A stretch of 64,000 nucleotides of DNA from positions 123,939-187,938 of the forward strand of contig CACRXP010000872.1 in NCBI GenBank assembly GCA_902702965.1, given 5' to 3'. The notes below the pieces were generated by a model. That model saw nothing but the letters and a program-made list of their open reading frames with translations, was not told the DNA's origin and searched no databases. Source of the stretch: Spirometra erinaceieuropaei. Taxonomy: Eukaryota; Platyhelminthes; Cestoda; Diphyllobothriidea; Diphyllobothriidae. Numbering within the stretch: the first letter of the stretch is position 1; each line of letters starts with the position of its first letter. The translations under genes were made by a program, and so were the position numbers. Positions 1-12,925 of this stretch are shown here, piece by piece.

Positions 1-195
1 ACTGCAGTTAAGCGCACTTGGAACGGAGCCTGCCACATGCGTCCGTTCCAAAAACATAGAGGAATCTAAAAGCTTATGTCCGACTGTACCGGCTCAACTT
101 GATATTAGAAAACGGTTTTGTTGTCTGATGGCGGTGTCGACCAAGAGTACGAAGTGCCAGATGACCATCATTTCTTCCCTTGAGGTTGAAATCCC

Positions 196-299
196 TTGTT
201 CATTTTTCTTTTCTTCTTCTTCCTCGTCGTCATCTTCTTTGTTACCTTATTTTATCATCGGCACCACCGCCACCATCGTCGGCGCTATCATCAGCAGCG

Positions 300-347
<48 letters not shown>

Positions 348-355
348 TCATCATC
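196..355. repeat. trinucleotide microsatellites (TTC-rich, then ACT)n
   Basis: A TTC/TCG/ATC-rich stretch runs from about 205 to 300 and passes into a clean (ACT)n run of about 15 units at 302-346, then three ATC units. All three forward frames stay open through it and give homopolymer peptides (Thr, Leu, Tyr runs), which is a consequence of the repeat and not evidence of a gene. The surrounding 1-668 holds nothing else that I recognise. Confidence 0.95.
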
Positions 356-668
356 ATTTCCCCTTCTCTCAGAGGGACTGGTTTTTCAGTAGCTAGGCGA
401 GGATCGGATATATCGGTCCACTGAGAACGTAGAGCCCGGGAACTCCAGTAATTTGGGAAGGATTATTATATTAGTCTTATCAGTAGGGCGGATAAACACG
501 ACAATTAACCAACTGGACGGAAGACATTGAGAAAATTCGCATTTCTGCCATATTTTTGTTGTTAGCTTTATTACTCCGGCGAGGTGGCGGAGCAGACCGC
601 GCAAAATAATAATCTAAAATGGTTGGCCGAAAAACGCCGGATCAGGTAAGTTGGTATGCTGCAGACGA

Positions 669-716
669 ACTTAACCCAACTCTAACCTTAACATTAACCC
701 TAATTTTAATCCCTTA
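669..716 (-). repeat. degenerate telomere-like repeat patch
   Basis: The plus strand reads as diverged CTAACC/CCTAAC units (aacttaaccc, ctctaacctt, aaccctaatt). Read on the minus strand these are TTAGGG-like units, the animal telomere motif. The patch is short and imperfect, so it is an interstitial telomere-like sequence and not a chromosome end. 720-1552 downstream contains no recognisable gene or repeat. Confidence 0.6.
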
Positions 717-1552
717 CTTGAACGTAGCCAGAGACGTAACCCTAGCATAAAATGCCTACAAAAATCAATCAAGTAGCTATGTTGCAGAGATGAAAACATG
801 GGCTTACATATCCAGTCGTCACCAGCAAGACATAGTATAATGGTGAATCGGTAAATTATATCCCTGGCCATATGTCAGCCTTCTTATATTTGTGATAAGT
901 GCTAGTTCAAACCCATTTAGAGGACTAACGTGGTCAGGAACGAGTTTGCCCAGCATATGGACTGCTTCAGACAGCCGTCAATACAATGCCTGGAGCCCTC
1001 GTTCAAAGCCCTGCAGCCTCAAGTTCACTCACCGCCACAGCGAGTGGTTCGAGAATCGCTGACCTGCGGCCACTCGACGGACTTCCACTCGGGCACGTGC
1101 CTCCAGACAGTTGCGCCACTTAGACGGCCCACCTCTCAGCTATGCAACAAACCCCTACTGGACAACACTTAAACTTGGCCCACAAGCCCATTAAAGCAGT
1201 TGCCACCATTTGTCTCCTTCTCTCCCGGGTATGAGTGGACCCTGGCTCTGCCAGTGGCCACTGTTGCTTGAGACAGCAACTCAGAGTTCTGTTCACAATA
1301 AGTTCCTCCCCTGCTAATCGGGGCTTGACCTGTTGATTGTAGGCCTCTGAGTACACATTCACTGCCTAGTCGCTGCAGCATTCAGCACAGAAGGTTCACT
1401 GGTTAAAACAATTCAAGTAACTATTACAATACTCAACCGAATGTCAGTTCTCTAGAGTTCACAGAATTCAAGTGAGAAAATGACAACAACAGGAGAGAAG
1501 CGAACTAACAAATTATCCTGCCGTGGCCTTACAGATCAGGAGTTGAAGAATT

Positions 1553-2002
1553 AAATTCGCGGCTAGATCGCAGTTGGTAGCCAGGAATGGGGAAGCGGAC
1601 GACGACCTTAACCTTTCATCCTAACCTTAACCCTAACTCTAACCTCAACCTTAAACGTTAACCGTTAACCCTAACGGCAACCCTAAACCCAACCCTAGCC
1701 GAAATCATAAACTTAAATGTAGCCCTTAGACATAGCCGTAACAGAAAAACCTAACCGCAATGCTGAAACCCAATCGTACGCTCAAACCCTAACCGTAACC
1801 CTAAAACCTAAGCCTAAAGGCATATCCCTAACCCGAAAATCGGAAACCATTAACCGGCACCCTAATCATAATCTCAAACGTAAAACGGAAGCTAAATGGG
1901 TCAGATGTAATTATGGAGCCCCACAAAATAGCCCAGTAGACAAACCCTCAAGCCACCTGCAATACGGGGCCTGGCTACCAACTGCGATCTAGCCAAATTC
2001 GC
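1553..2002. mobile_element. foldback/MITE-like element with telomere-like interior
   Basis: Bases 1561-1584 and 1971-1994 are perfect 24-bp inverted repeats (left end begins GGCTAGATCGCAGTTGG). The octamer AAATTCGC lies directly outside both ends in the same orientation (1553-1560 and 1995-2002), which would fit an 8-bp target duplication. The interior from about 1606 to 1880 is made of degenerate CCTAACC/AACCCTAA units with no coding capacity. A related end, in the opposite orientation, is present at about 51025-51165, including the block just inside the terminal repeat (GGGGAAGCGGAC), so this is a dispersed family. The second copy has a similar AATTYG sequence outside its end, so part of the supposed duplication may belong to the element. 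Confidence 0.75.
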
Positions 2003-4536
2003 TAGTAAGAAAGTAGGTGGCTTCGTCTTCCCGAATTTGGCTCTGTTGGTAACCAATAAATTTGTTTTTGGGCAAAATGAAACTCATGAGCTGGAATCCC
2101 AAGTAATTTATAAAACTCGTACCACCAGTATTCAAGGTGGAATTGAGGGGGCCACAAATCATTCAGAGCGCTTAAGCCTACTTTCCCTAAACCGCACATC
2201 CGCCCCGATGTAAGCGATTCTAAATGTCACGAGACCTCTCGCCTCCAATCTGACATAACCCATGCGCGCGTGTGCGTAGTTGATCCGTATGTTTGCGCAG
2301 CTAACGAAGTCTCTCCTATCCGGGTTAACTGACTACGTGCTTGGGCTGGAGTGGGGAGGGGGGAGCGGATGGCATGCCTCCTTTCTCCGCTCGGTCCTCG
2401 TTCTGTGTACAATTGCAAATTCATTTGTTACATGCACATGCCGCAGGGCCACAGCGGCACCCCAAATGATGGCACGGGTGAGTCAATGAGACATGCGCAT
2501 CCGTTTGCGGACATCAAGAGGAAGACGGTTACACTCGCTCACTGGAACACCACTTGTGCTGTCTTTACTGGCACAGATTGCATCGCGAGCCGCAGGCAGG
2601 TTCGTACGTGGTAAATCGGGCAGTCAGATGGCTGGAACGTCCTGGAGCATGCTTCGAGGGAAGGCCCACCGGTAACTCGACAGCGTAAACGGAGCTAGAG
2701 TTAGCATGGCGGCAAGGATTTGGGCAATGGTCAGGTTTGGAGATATGGGTAAACAGCAAACGGACGTAACCACGGAGCAAGGTCTGTCAAGTAGGCTAAA
2801 AACGTCTCCGACCATTGGTTGCCTCATAGTTTTGGTTTGGCTGCCGGCTATTTAAAAAAATTAGACGCCAGAATCCGATTTAGCGACCCGGAAGCAATTT
2901 CACCCAAAGGCCTGCCCGACACAGGCGGCTAAACGTACAGGCGTTGGTACGAAATTATTATTGATGTGGAACCAAACATTTCAAGTTTCTCGTCACCACC
3001 TATATTTGGCACTGATGGGTGGTGCATTTGTATACAACTGTAAACGACAGCCCTAACAAAGCTCAAATGTATAGCTGTACTAGGTCTACGGACGCCCGCA
3101 TAAGCACGCCAGCTGGTTTCACGGATGAGGTTGTGGTGGAGTTAGTTTGTCCAGTCAGAGGAACGGGCTTACTGTCAATGTTACCATAAAAACGATGGAC
3201 AATGCCATGCAACTGAAAACTGGGCAGAAAGCCCTTTACTTCCCAGCCTTCTATGACATTGCTTGCGGACGGTAGAATTACTTCAAAAAGCAAGTTTGTA
3301 GGCATACCTTAGCGCCCTCTTCTTCGTGCTCTATGTGATTAGGGAATTTGCGCATACCTATAGGCCGGATATTCATTAGATTTGTTTTTCAATTCATTCG
3401 ATAAAAGCCAAATTGGTTAGAAAGTAAGCAATAAATAGTCTTCGTAAAGTGCCTTGGTACGACAAGTCAATGTGCAAGGAGTTGCCTACGTAGTCTAGTT
3501 CCTTGAATACGTCAGCCTACCTGGCCCAAAGTAAAGAAAGCATTTCAGCAATGTCCAACCAAAAGGCTCCCGTGGGGTTCGACAAAATGGTTTCAGCACT
3601 CACTCCCCTTTAGCCCCCTGCCGATCCGCTGATTTAATGTAGCTATTACACAAAATCTGCTTTGAAACTCCCTGGAATTCTCAAAGCACTGACTGGTGGT
3701 GATCAGATGTGTGGAGCGGATGTTTCACTAGTTTGTAGGGGTCAATCTCGAATGAACGAGATCAAAGAGGGCGTTTGCTGGTTTGCACACAGGATCGGCC
3801 TTAGCGGAACACTATGAAAAGCACCGGTTGGTCAAAGGGCATGCGTACAGGTGGAAAAAGACGGGGAGAACGATCGACTGGGGAAGATCCAAAACCCGTT
3901 TTGATCTTTGAGCCCAAGCAAACGGAAAATGCCGAATGCATATGAAAGAGCAGGAAATTATTTCTGACGTTTCTCATTTTATGTTGTAAAGCTGTCGTTT
4001 TTGCGGTTTCTCAATGGTTCCGGTGCACTATCTAACTTAAAACACAAGGCTGACTGTGTAGCTAGGGAAGTGAAAATATAGTTTCAACAGAACAAGTCCT
4101 TCCGTTGGACAACAATAAAAGGGTGAACAGAAACCCGCAGCTAGATTTCAAAGAAGCCAAAGAGGTGCTGATAAGAGGTAGATAATTGAGATACTACTAA
4201 CTATTCAACATGCTCAGTACTGGAACCAGTCCTGAGGGCCATTCCTAGATAAATATGGATGAGATATACAATGGTTCCAAATGACACATTTACACCATTT
4301 TCGTCGAACTTAATACTATTGAGGATGCTTAAGAAGCAATTACGCCGTTCCGCAACGTGACTGAAAGTATTCATCAAAAAGATATGAGAATGTTCAGATC
4401 AAAATTCGAATCACCAGTCTGCCCAGACCAGTTGCGACTGCACAGACGGCAAACTTTTGTAAGGAACCTGGATACCTCTGCAAAACAGCTGTACCAAAGA
4501 TGATACATAACATGCTGTGACGGCTCAAGTAGTAGT
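2003..4536. other. no recognisable feature
   Basis: Only short overlapping reading frames (87 aa at most) occur here, with no recognisable domain, repeat or splice-bounded exon. The 2280-2830 part is richer in GC than its flanks and may be an old repeat, but I cannot name it. Confidence 0.5.
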
Positions 4537-4665
4537 AAAAAAGTCACTTTGACCCAACTATGAAAAACTTGGTGACTTCGGTGGTATTCGAACTCACGAC
4601 AGTAAAGTGAAGGCTTGAGTACAGCTAACGTTCTAGCCACTTGAGCTAAGAGGCCCACCAGGAGT
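4537..4665 (-). repeat. tRNA-derived SINE, family A, copy 1
   Basis: On the minus strand there is an RNA polymerase III type-2 promoter: an A box (TTAGCTCAAGTGGCTAG, 4633-4649) and a B box (GAGTTCGAATACCAC, 4581-4595), about 40 bases apart as in a tRNA gene. The region does not fold into a complete cloverleaf with a CCA-ready acceptor stem, and a tail resembling the copies at 55.2 and 55.5 kb follows the B box. It is therefore called a SINE and not a tRNA gene. The 113-aa frame at 4374-4715 simply reads through it. Confidence 0.7.
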
Positions 4666-5429
4666 TGTGAGTTTAACCACATTTGAGGTCGCCGAGTTTT
4701 TCGTAGTTGGGTCAACTGAATTATGCAAAAACTGTTAAAACACCTATTAATAAAGAAGCCGTTAAATCAATTCCATCAGGGTTAAAGGAGACTGCTGTGA
4801 CCTTCGATATCAACCAAAAATATCTAAATTTACGCGAAATTTCCGGCTCTGATTTGATTGCTAAAGGCTTAATGACCGAAGGAATCTGGTCCGAACGACC
4901 GGTTTGTTGCGAGGCTAACGGTTGGCCGACTGGCAACGGCAAATGGTCGCATTAGTCACCCTCGTCTTTGTCACCATTACGTTTATGTTTTGAGTGCGTG
5001 TAGCTGTGTGCCAGCCTGCGGGGGCGGCAAACTGAGGATTCAGACCGATGTAAGACCACGAAAGCGGCATTTTCAAGTGGGAACTTGAGTTCAGGTGAAT
5101 ATACAGTAGTCCGAAATCTCTGATAGTGATCGTTCGTCTTCAACCAGATACTAAATGAACATCTTCCGGTTTGACTGGCATTCCCCACCGCGGAAGGAGA
5201 CACATTTTCCGTAAACCATTTTAATGTATTTTAGGGGCGATCGGATGAATCTTCTTGTATTCCACATGCTTTAACGACTACCCAAATTAGGTTCAGAAGA
5301 AAGTGACCTCACATTACGGATGGCTCTCACTTGTTGTTCAAGCATTATACAAAGTTGACCGTGTAGATTAGACATGACAGCTCGACCGTCGCATCCGACG
5401 ATGTCCACCGTTTGCTCCACAACAAGGTG

Positions 5430-6600
5430 AAGCAGGCACGGTGACTCGCGCGTGAATTAGTTTATAGTAAGAATAGACTTGCGCAGAACCTACCGCCTTC
5501 CCTCCTCCCCACCTGGGCCCGATGTCAAGACAGGTCAGGAAGACCGGAGGCGAGGGGGTGCGCGGGTTGATGGCGCAGCCAAACTCGCATCTTGGCACTC
5601 CATTCTACACCCCATGGTCCACAACAAGCACTTGACCAGGATTTTGACTAACAACAACAGAAAAGATGTGGATGGCTAGGCAACTGTGCTAAAGACCTGT
5701 ATACCCAACGGGAGCGCAAGCGCATCTACCGCCAGAGAACCAGTTACCGGAGAACTACCAGCGTAGATTAGACATATTTAGTGAGTGAGAGAGAGAGAGA
5801 GCGAGACAGAGGGAATCTAGCATTCGCAGATAAAGAGCTCGTAGATTCCCTCCAAGGGCCTTACACCAGGATGCTACACCAAACAGGACTGATCCCTTCA
5901 GAAAGTGAACGGAAGAGCTTTAAAACTGGAGGATTACTTTAGGACAGACTCTTTGTCATCCACACAGCCAAGTCTGAAAGGCGGTTATACCCCATCGTCA
6001 ACACTGCTGCCACCTCATCCAATTGCTTATCTGTGGAAAGTAACCCTGACTTCCGTCAAGCTATCTGCTCAAAGGTATTAGTAGCAAAAGCAGCATTACC
6101 GGGCCTACCGACTAGTTCGCGGCCGTGGCGGCAGAGGCAGCAGCAACGTGTTGGAGCTCGCTTTGGTCGCCCGTAGGTGCCAGCTTCGTTTCTCCGCGGG
6201 GGGAGGGGCTGTCAGAACAAGGACTCTAACGTGCATGCTCGTCCACGTACCCTGCGCTGTGACGGCACTAACCGACGATCGTCTGTACACGGCATGAATG
6301 ACTCCTGGCAGGACAGCGCTGCCACTAGACCAGCGTCGAGATGTGTATTATACTCCGGTCTACCCCAAGACTACGATTGGCGTCGTGGCAACAATAGAGA
6401 CACACCACAGGCCCCACGGCTGCCGCTTGGGACCGTACCGTCAACCATGGTCTCAGTCCTAATGGCGGAATCTCAGTGGTTATCACCAGGCCACCCACTA
6501 AAGCTGGCAAGGTTGTGTGCAGAGGAATAAGCAAGAGAAGGGCTGGCTGCTGGTTGACGCAGAGGATGGCGCGCACAGAGGGGGAGACTGAATAGTTATG
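5430..6600. other. GC-richer block with (GA)n tract
   Basis: This block is clearly richer in GC than its neighbours. It contains a (GA)n run at 5786-5805 and several overlapping frames of 60-117 aa on both strands, none with a recognisable domain. It has the look of an old retrotransposon 5' region, but I could not match it to another place in the window, so no family is assigned. Confidence 0.35.
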
Positions 6601-9600
6601 CCAAGTCCGAGGAATCTCGTCACGCGGGCTGTCATCCGTGAGGCTGCAAGCTCCTCTTCAGGTGGGAGTGATCACTAATTTGTAGGTTAGTTGGGATGTG
6701 TACATACGAGTACGAGCATTCTCACGTGTCTGGATCTTGATTGTTTTCTAGATATCTTTTGTCAACTTCATTTGTCTGCGAATCACCTACGACCGGCATG
6801 AATAATTGACCATGTAAATCTGGCGGAGAACAGACGAAGTATCAAGCGTTAAGGTTATAACGACGCTGACCTACAAGGCCGGGGTTCTCAAAATACTGAA
6901 AGCTGAAATAAGTCAGTTTCATGCTCTGGCTTCAGCTGCAGGGGGGATCAAAAGAACAAAGGTGAAAGAAAACGCAGTTTGGACAGCAATTTAATCTCAC
7001 GCAAAAGCCAAGGACGAACCAGTCCCGAATTTTGGATTTTATGAGAGAACCCAACAAAAAATTGTACATTGCTTAGGATATTATGAAAAGACCCATAAGG
7101 TACGATGGATGAATCATATCCTTTCCCGCATTTACTTGGAGGGATTAACGGACTTGACAGATTGGGTGAAATCGGACGGCCTCGCAAAAGATAACGCGTT
7201 TAAAAGCCCAGACACGTATCTAACCAATTTTCTGCCGCTGCATAGTACAGCTGCGAGGGGTTCGGCTCATCAGTAGGTCCACCGATATTACCCGTGTGCT
7301 TTCTGGTAGATGCTCCAGTCTAGAAATTGCTGCAGCATGACATTCAGATAGAAATTCCGCGAAAGAGGTGTTAGTGGATTCGTGCTACTGATATGCAGTG
7401 TCAGTCCCAAATTTATTTGCATTTTCGAATAAGATGGGTGCTTTGAAGACTAAACAATGACAGTTATGAGGGAACCCATCGTTTTAAGTCACCTATCGGA
7501 CAGTATTGCAGACACACAAGGGGCACTGGACAAGAGGACACTACAATGATATTTCTCAGCCTATTTTCCACCAACATCCAGTGATACCCAAATTTCTTGG
7601 TACTTGGCACTCCATTACTGAACTCATTGAATCATTGACTCGGTAAGTCAAGTGGCAAGAATGCTTGACAGGAATGTTCAGTGACTCCCCCGGTGCTCGA
7701 TGAATCAAGCCTCGGGTGCACTAGCACATGGGGCTGAGGCATCACTGGTCGACACCAACAGATAAGCCAGCTTAGTGATGGTTGTTTCTGCCGGTAACAC
7801 CAGTCTGTTATCTACTACTAGTCACTAAGCTACTGTATGCCTTGGCTGCATGACCAGAGTCCCCAAGGCTATATTCAATCGCTTCGTTTTCCATCTTTCA
7901 ATCAGGATTGATAGATAAAGACTATGCCGGGATATCGGAGGTAAGACCATATCCTGCCTACCTGATAGTTATAATTGGGCACGCGAGGCATGACTTATTC
8001 GAAAAGAACAGGTTTCAGCATCAGATAAAGAAGCCAGAAAATTAGGAAAAAGTACCCAACTGGAGCTGCCAATCGCAAAGTCTCACTGCTGTGAATAGGG
8101 AGAGAACAAACCATGTTCTGCAGGGCAATGTCATCCGGGAAGTGAGTATTTTGTCAAACAACAATTCGCTCTTACGAAAAATTTTGGCAGCCGATATCTG
8201 TCTTGCGATCTGGCATATAAGAACCGGACGCGTATACGGAAGAATAAAGGACCTTTGATTAGGATGAACTTAACAATTGCCGGTGATAATTCACATAAAA
8301 GTTTTATAAAAGACCACGATGGAGTTATATGGTATATACCACAGACTCCCAAGGCGCGTTAAGCTATGGCAGGTACACCAGACGGTTGAACTCTTCTAAT
8401 TTCCTCAGAAATAAACGCACGCACTTGGAACAATTCATTTCAAAAAGAATTCTCAGGCTCGGTCCGAAAGTTGATGAGTATCTGAGTCGACATCCAATCA
8501 GCCTCAGCAGAATAGTCGTGTAATGTTCACAAGCTACATGCGGGCAGACGGTAGTGTAAGCCCGTTGTATGATTCACCATGCTAACAGCCAGTATCCGTG
8601 CCATCAGCGTGGCAAAGCATGCAACATCAAATTGTATCAAATAATTTTGTGAAAAATGAACCCGCATCGGACTTGTTTCCTAGTTGATTAAATAAAAAGA
8701 GACGTTCTAAATAGGGAGAACGCTTACTGCAATAAATAAGATAACTCCGATATTTCATCAAGAAATGAAAGGTTCGCAGAATGTCTGGAACACCGTATAA
8801 TTCCTGACTACAATAGTTAACTATCTCATGGAATGTTAACTGAGATCCTGCAGTATGATTTCAGTTGGAATGGGCTAATTGGGTATAGCTGTAATATTGA
8901 CTGTCGTGCAGCAAAATCCAAAGATGGTTCAGTTATGCTAAGATACCGGTTTTTCCCTCCCATGTGCAAAAACCAGGCGCGCTACTAAAATGACTACTTG
9001 GTATGTAAGCATGTCAGCTGTATTTTACGACGCTGAACGTGTCAGAAAGTAAGCTAGAGATAGCCTTTTAGTGTCTAAAAATAATGCATAGCCAGCCCAA
9101 GACTTATTCTAAATGTTTTTGTCCTGTCTGTAAAGGCCGCCCATGAGCATTCCTTTTTAGCTTTTAATTAACACGAAACAGGGATACTTGATATTGTCAA
9201 GCCTAGATCCGTGTGCCGCAGACTGTATCATGCACATCCCCTACAATTTACAGTTGTATATTAAAGCCTGCTTGCAGAAACACACGGGCATTTGATGTGC
9301 TGTCAACAGGTGCAGTATAAGGAAGAAGAACAGATGTATTTCATTTCGTTCTTTAGCCGGAAGCACAAGTGGAATAACACACGGAATGATCAAACTTGAT
9401 AGAGTTGGTGTTGGTGCCTTTCACTGGCGGTATGATTGTGAACAGTCGTACAGAAAGAATAGAAAAAGGACAGGTGGAACATGGTGAGCGACTGCCCATT
9501 GTTCAAATACGGTGGTAAAGTGAGGTGGGGCATAGGCATGAGGAATTTGTAGCGACTCCGTGAGCAGTGGTGTCAACGCTTTGAAGACGGAAATGCAAGA

Positions 9601-12600
9601 TAGGTATGACTAAGCATGTCTTTTCCCTAGTACGCACAAATGTTTCCAGCCAACCGGGTACGCGAGGAGTGGCTGCGAGGAGCAAGCAGATGATTTCAAA
9701 GTTCTAAAGGAGGCCACGCGGCTTAAAGTTTTGTGGAGGAGTACAAAAATCCCAAGCTGTAAACGTTGCAAATGACATTGGGAGCTTCCCGTGGGAACTA
9801 TTAGAGAACTGACATTTAAAAGAAGTCTTCGATAATTGGGCTTTCACTCTACCGTTCAACGCATACAATCTATCCTAAAAAATCTGACTGAAGGGCAGAC
9901 ACAGATGGAGCCTCCGCCTTACACCACTGGTTAGTTATCGGTTTGACCGAGTCTGCCTGTCGTGTGCATTCTGAGGATTCTGGTTCTGGAAAGGTAACGA
10001 AACGGAACCTTACATCGTGGCCTGAGGGTAGCTAGCCTTTGTAAAACGACGAGACGTAGGTTTGCAGGAGGCGTGCATTTGATGTGGACGGTGGATATCG
10101 TCGGCAACGATGGTCGAGCAGTGTGAATCATCGGTGGGCCAGTGGCAAAACTGTCTGTCCTTCAAGCCCCCAATTTAAAATCACTGAAAAGTTTACCCAT
10201 TTATTTAGACTCAAAACTGGCCCGTTGACCAGCGGCTTTGGGTGCGACACAAGTCTGACATCCTCTAAACGAAGGCAACAGCCGCTTGCATTCTCGGGAT
10301 TCTCGCAAAAAACAGGAAAAGGAGCCAACAAAAGACGACCTGAATTCATGCCAATGCATTATTCATCGGTTGCGCTATGTCGGGAAGGAGCAGCTAATTG
10401 CCTCACTTTCCAACACAGAACTCGCCTCGAAGTTTCCCTTGGGACCGATTTCTCCAACTATGATGCTCTCGTCCTCTCCTCTAACCTGTGTTCGTTACGT
10501 AGCATGATACATTCCAGAAAATAGGCGGCAGACAGAGGAATGGAGAAGGGCGGAATAGATCAAAGGAAGCCGTCAACATTTGCAACAACAGAAAAACAAC
10601 TTTATCCAAACTATGGCGGCGGAAAAGTTCATGCTACCAACTCATGAGATCAGCAGCACGTAGAAAGCGAAGACGAATTGGTCCAGCAGACGCTTAAATG
10701 TGATGAAGCGGAAATTCCTAACCGACTTAAATTTCTGGCTATCGTTAGTCTGCTTTGCTCTTAACTAAACTGCATCCATCCAAGCTATAACGCCAAAGTG
10801 GGCGTCTAGAGGCTGAAATCGACAAGTCCATCTGGTCAAGCACGTCCGATGAGCGCATACGAGCACGGCAGCTTTCAGTATCGTAGCGGGAAAAGACTCT
10901 TTGTAGGTCATAACAACACAGTGCTACAGTAGTTCTTCCAATGTGCTTGATGAAGATCACCCAATGCGGGAGGCAATGGTTGGTCTAGAGTGAATTAGAG
11001 ATAGAAAGACTTACGTACGACTAAACTCACGATGTTCTTCCATCTTAGACTTGTTCTCTTTGACGGACTCAGTCAAGAGGACTGGAAATTAGCTTAGGCG
11101 TATTGGTCGACTCATAAATATCGCCTCCGACAGAGGCAAGGCACAAAAATGCTAATGACGAATACCTTTTGAACTAGACTCTACTAAAACATGAAGTCGA
11201 TACAGAGTGTAAATACCGACTGACAACCGGCGCATTAGCGTCACCTTTTTGGCTCTGAGAACATGCAGCACATACAAATCGAAAAATAGTGATGCAGACT
11301 TTGGCGCTAATATCCTGAGGGGAAGCAAACTTTTAGTGGACCAGCACTCTCAAGGAAGAATGCAGGTATTTCCAACTTTTCAACCGCGAGTCAGCGTACT
11401 GATATTTAGTGACTGAGCCGTTTTCTGAATAGTACGCCTTAAACTCAGGCTACCATATTTGACCAATTTTGGACTGCATTCGCTTACACCTACAAACGGG
11501 TTTTGCGCAGAATCAGTCACCAGACTCCACCGAATATCTTTCGTCTGGCGTACATTAAGCGTCCGTTATTTCGCCTTCCGAACCACGATTGCTGAAGATG
11601 GGCCACGGGAAGGAAGGCGGACTAATGGTTTTCGGCCTTTGTATCCTTTGGCCGCATGAGGGGAAACGAAAAACCTTGGGCTATTAACCCGAGGGCCACT
11701 GAGGTCAAGCCTACGTACCCTCTTCTACATTCTACCGTCCCCCCTCCCCCCGAACAAGGATCTGTACTTTCTCTTTCTGCTTTTCGGTACACCTATTTTG
11801 TCTAATCTCAGACGCGGCGAATAACTAAATTACCCGACTAAGCATATTAATTATCTTTAGATTCCCATTCGATGACTTTGATTTCAAGGGGTCGGCCATT
11901 CAGCAGGGTATCTCTTCAAAAAGACTCCGTTTATTCGAACAGCCGGCAAAAAGTTTGGTTGCAGATATGTGTAAACAGAAGAACGCAGGTGAGGTGGCAG
12001 GGTTGGGGTGAGAGAAAGCCTGAGAGTCACAGCGGCTACGCTGAGGTGACAGCAATTGGTTAAAGGAGTGTTGCTACCTTAATTGTAAATGGCATTTCAT
12101 AGGCATATGATGCGGAGACCGCCATACGTCTACCACCAAAACGTGCCAACATCATCCAAGTGCCAACGGATCATTCTTTTTTCTGCCGCTACGTGTAGAC
12201 GCAGAAAGGCTTATCTAAATACACGAAGTTAATTCCATATGGTGATCTGCTTACAAAGCTAAAACAATCGCTTTAAAATGTCACACCTTTTAGTGGGACT
12301 GTAGCTCAGGTATTCTACAAGCTATTCGAAAATTCCAAGTCGAAAAACTGCTGCATTACAGAGGAGGTAACCGGAAAGCATCACATTTAAAATGCTGCCT
12401 CCTTGTCATAATTTCAGGACAAGGTGTACTTTACTCGGGAGAGTTTAGGGACTAAAGGCAAAAGTGGGACTCGCGCAGACCGAAGACGACAAAGCAAGAT
12501 TTAGAATCGTTTCCGCCGAACACTGTCAGAGGATTAAACTTCGTCTATCAACCAACAAGCCATCATACCACGTCTGGAAAAACACCGCATTCCCCCAGCT

Positions 12601-12860
12601 CAACTACTTTTAGTCGCCGCCCTGGCGATGGTCGACTGGAATAGATACTCACACGTGGAAAAAGCGAGGAGCCTAGCACCCGAGCGGCAAGCATTTTTTC
12701 AATAGGAAAAGACCCCGATATGTTTGCCGTTAGATAATCGGCCGCGGACTCAAGGGTAGGTTAAGTGAAAGGTAAAATAAAGTGTAGAAAATCGGACATT
12801 TGGCTGTCGAGGTGGCGGTTGCTGTTGGGAATAAGTAAAAGTAAGTAAGCAAAGACCCTT
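6601..12860. other. no recognisable gene or repeat
   Basis: AT-richer sequence with sparse short frames. The longest (10084-10524, plus strand, 146 aa) has no recognisable domain and overlaps frames of similar length in other registers, so it is not called as a gene. Stretches such as 7190-8130 and 8525-9500 have no frame of 60 aa on either strand. Confidence 0.5.
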
Positions 12861-12867
12861 ATCTGAG

Positions 12868-12925
12868 ACTGTCTCTGATGATGGGTTCGAGGTGATGGGT
12901 GCTGTTTGTCGAAGGACATCGATCT
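12868..12925 (+). repeat. possible PLE 3' tail
   Basis: The 13-mer GTCTCTGATGATG at 12871-12883 is identical to the start of the tail of the plus-strand PLE at 52995-53007, and a later CTGTTTG is also shared. No GIY-YIG coding remnant was found upstream of it here, so this is either a solo tail or a chance match. Confidence 0.25.

Noticed and set aside
128..424. Three overlapping frames giving poly-Thr, poly-Leu and poly-Tyr
   Set aside because: Pure consequence of the trinucleotide microsatellite.
7769..7831. 10-bp inverted repeat AGCTTAGTGA / TCACTAAGCT
   Set aside because: Short stem with a 43-base loop and no flanking duplication or second copy; expected by chance in 64 kb.
10084..10524. 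146-aa plus-strand frame with two overlapping frames of similar size
   Set aside because: No known motif; the overlap of several open frames suggests chance in a GC-richer patch.
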